Assembly: GCA_020725115.1 (NCBI GenBank)
Contig: DYFR01000024.1
Span: 1 to 49,452, forward strand
Reading direction: 5' to 3'
Source: Thiohalomonas denitrificans
GTDB lineage: Bacteria > Pseudomonadota > Gammaproteobacteria > Thiohalomonadales > Thiohalomonadaceae
DNA: 49,452 bases
A program made the position numbers and the translations under genes. Positions 47,887 through 49,452 of this stretch are shown here, piece after piece; positions within the stretch are counted from its first letter, which is position 1; the number at the start of each line of letters is the position of its first letter. Below the pieces are notes generated by a model that ran no database searches, was not told the DNA's origin, and worked only from the letters and a program-made list of their open reading frames with translations.

Positions 47887-47913
47887 TAAAGCTTCTCCCG
47901 GTCGGGTCGATAA
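47887..47913 (+). promoter_or_regulatory. Sigma-28 promoter of fliC
   Basis: TAAAGCTT (47887-47894) and GTCGATAA (47906-47913) stand at the consensus 15-base spacing; the single change is C to T in GCCGATAA. The leader to the flagellin ATG is about 105 bases. Confidence 0.85.
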
Positions 47914-48025
47914 ATTAACCGGAAGCGGTGAATGCCCAGGCAACATCAAACGGCATATCCGCTAATGACAACCCCGCCCGCCCCTGCCAAGCAGGGTAGA
48001 CCGGGCGACCAGAGGAGACGCAATC

Positions 48026-49452
48026 ATGCCTCAGATTATCAATACCAACATCATGTCGCTGAACTCGCAGCGCAACCTGAATACCTCGCAGAGTGACCTG
48101 CAGACCTCGCTGCAGCGCCTGTCCTCCGGCCTGCGCATCAACAGCGCCAAGGACGACGCCGCCGGTCTGGCCATTTCCGAGCGTTTCACCACCCAGATCC
48201 GCGGCCTGAACCAGGCTATCCGTAATGCCAATGACGGTATCTCCCTGTCGCAGACCGCTGAAGGCGCTCTGGGCGAGTTGAACAACAACCTGCAGCGTAT
48301 CCGTGAACTGGCCGTGCAGTCCGCCAACGCCACCAACTCCGCCTCCGACCGTGCGGCTCTGGACCAGGAAGTGCAACAGCGCATCGCGGAAATCGATCGC
48401 GTGGCTTCGCAGACCTCCTTCAACGGCCAGAAAATTCTGGATGGTACCTTCGGTAATGCCACCTTCCAGGTCGGTGCGAATGTGGGTGAAACGATCAGCC
48501 TGAATCTCGCAACGAGCATGCGTACCACGGCTATTGGCAAAACTGCAGATTATGTAGGCGGCGCTGCATATAACACCGCACTTGCAGTCGGTCAGCAGGG
48601 CACGGGTGTTACTTCAACCAACTTGACCGGCACTAACCTGACCATCGCTATTGGTAGTGGCAGTGCCGTTGATATCGGGGCTGGCACCGCTGGTTCTGCT
48701 ACCGGGCAAGGCCTGAGCAGCGCCTACGCCAAAGCTGGTGCGATCAATGCGGCCGGCATAGGCGGGCTGACCGCTACCGCCGATACCACGATGGCGATCA
48801 ACTTTACTACCACTAGCACCAATGGCTATGCGCTGAGCATTAACGGTATTGCGGTTCAGTCTGCAACGACCGCTGCCCTTGACGGTACCCAGCTGGCATC
48901 CAACATTAATGCCAATGCCTCGGCAACGGGCGTAACTGCCACGTTCAGTTCCGGCGTTATGACGCTCACTGCTGTTGATGGGCGCGACATCACGATCGCC
49001 CAGACCGCGACTGCGACGGAAGGCTTCCAGGCAGCGACGGCCAACAATAATACGGTTAATGCTGCTGCGACCTTTGCGGCCGGTAATGTTTCCTTTACCG
49101 CTGTCGGCTCGATTCGGTTGACTGCCGCAGACACCATCAATGTACAGGGCACCGATGCTCCCAAGATTGGCTATGCAGCAGGCTCCTTGGCACTGGGTAA
49201 TTCTGCTCTGAATTCAACCAACGTTACGACGGTTTCGAATGCCAATACCGCTATCTTGCGTGTTGACGCCGCGCTGACCGCTGTCAGTTCGCTGCGCAGC
49301 ACATTTGGTGCCATTCAGAACCGCTTCGAGTCGACCATCGCCAATCTGAGCACCACCACGGAGAACCTGACCGCTTCCCGTAGCCGTATCCAGGATACGG
49401 ACTTCGCGGCGGAGACGGCGAACCTGACCCGTGCCCAGATCCTGCAGCAGGC
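48026..49452 (+). CDS. fliC: Flagellin (3' end cut by window)
   Basis: 475 codons are visible and the frame is open to the last base. The conserved N-terminal D0/D1 (NTNIMSLNSQRNLN, LSSGLRINSAKDDAAGLAI, TAEGALGELNNNLQRIRELA) and most of the C-terminal D1/D0 (LSTTTENLTASRSRIQDTDF) are present; the last 20 or so residues are missing. The middle (about 170-400) is Ala/Thr/Ser rich and should be exposed and variable. AGAGGAG precedes the ATG. Confidence 0.96.
   Translation, partial: MPQIINTNIMSLNSQRNLNTSQSDLQTSLQRLSSGLRINSAKDDAAGLAISERFTTQIRGLNQAIRNANDGISLSQTAEGALGELNNNLQRIRELAVQSANATNSASDRAALDQEVQQRIAEIDRVASQTSFNGQKILDGTFGNATFQVGANVGETISLNLATSMRTTAIGKTADYVGGAAYNTALAVGQQGTGVTSTNLTGTNLTIAIGSGSAVDIGAGTAGSATGQGLSSAYAKAGAINAAGIGGLTATADTTMAINFTTTSTNGYALSINGIAVQSATTAALDGTQLASNINANASATGVTATFSSGVMTLTAVDGRDITIAQTATATEGFQAATANNNTVNAAATFAAGNVSFTAVGSIRLTAADTINVQGTDAPKIGYAAGSLALGNSALNSTNVTTVSNANTAILRVDAALTAVSSLRSTFGAIQNRFESTIANLSTTTENLTASRSRIQDTDFAAETANLTRAQILQQ

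Overview
The window looks like the chromosome of a gammaproteobacterium that oxidises sulfide, respires nitrous oxide and swims. This reading rests on three things: the recA-recX-alaS-lysC-csrA-tRNA-Ser-tRNA-Arg order, a sulfide dehydrogenase (fccAB) lying beside a full nos cluster, and a proteobacterial flg rod/hook operon. Species cannot be named from the sequence alone; a Chromatiales-like sulfur oxidiser is my inference.

Layout. 1-5.8 kb: housekeeping block (recA 3' end, recX, alaS, lysC, csrA, two tRNAs, terminator). 5.9-7.6 kb (minus): a GspE/PilB/MshE-type ATPase with a tandem MshEN motif. 7.7-13.2 kb (minus): a sucrose operon, fructokinase -> sucrose-phosphate synthase/phosphatase -> sucrose synthase. 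13.4-17.1 kb: chemotaxis genes cheV-cheR (minus) back to back with flgA-flgM-flgN (plus), with recognisable sigma-28 and sigma-54 promoters. 17.4-29.5 kb (plus): a clade II type nitrous-oxide reductase cluster, nosZ - cyt c - cyt c - nosB-like - nosD - nosG - nosH - nosF - nosL - nosY - FixH/YtkA-like - sco - secreted haem protein, with FNR/DNR-type boxes before nosZ and before each of the two cytochromes. 29.5-33.9 kb (minus): a dihaem cytochrome with its own FNR box, flavocytochrome c sulfide dehydrogenase (fccA-fccB), an exported ankyrin-repeat protein and a NapC/NirT tetrahaem cytochrome with a repeat-encoded acidic tail. 34.3-34.6 kb: tRNA-Ala and tRNA-Arg. 34.7-45.7 kb: flgBCDEFGHIJKL behind a sigma-54 promoter. 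45.7-47.9 kb: an island of REP/BIME palindromes with a RAYT transposase and a PIN toxin/antitoxin pair. 47.9 kb to the end: a sigma-28 promoter and flagellin (cut by the window end).

How it fits together. FccAB takes electrons from sulfide into periplasmic c-type cytochromes. The nos cluster provides N2O as an anaerobic electron acceptor, with c-type cytochromes and the NosG/NosH iron-sulfur proteins as likely electron routes and NosL/Sco/NosDFY as copper and assembly factors. The FNR boxes would switch this on at low oxygen. Flagellar genes follow the usual sigma-54 then sigma-28 hierarchy, with FlgM as the checkpoint. The sucrose operon suggests sucrose is made or turned over as a compatible solute or carbon store.

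I see no clearly new defence system or CRISPR array. The most unusual items are the sucrose-phosphate synthase that lacks a normal start codon, the repeat-encoded acidic tail on the tetrahaem cytochrome, the unassigned haem protein at the end of the nos cluster, and the RAYT/REP island with a REP copy inside the flg operon.
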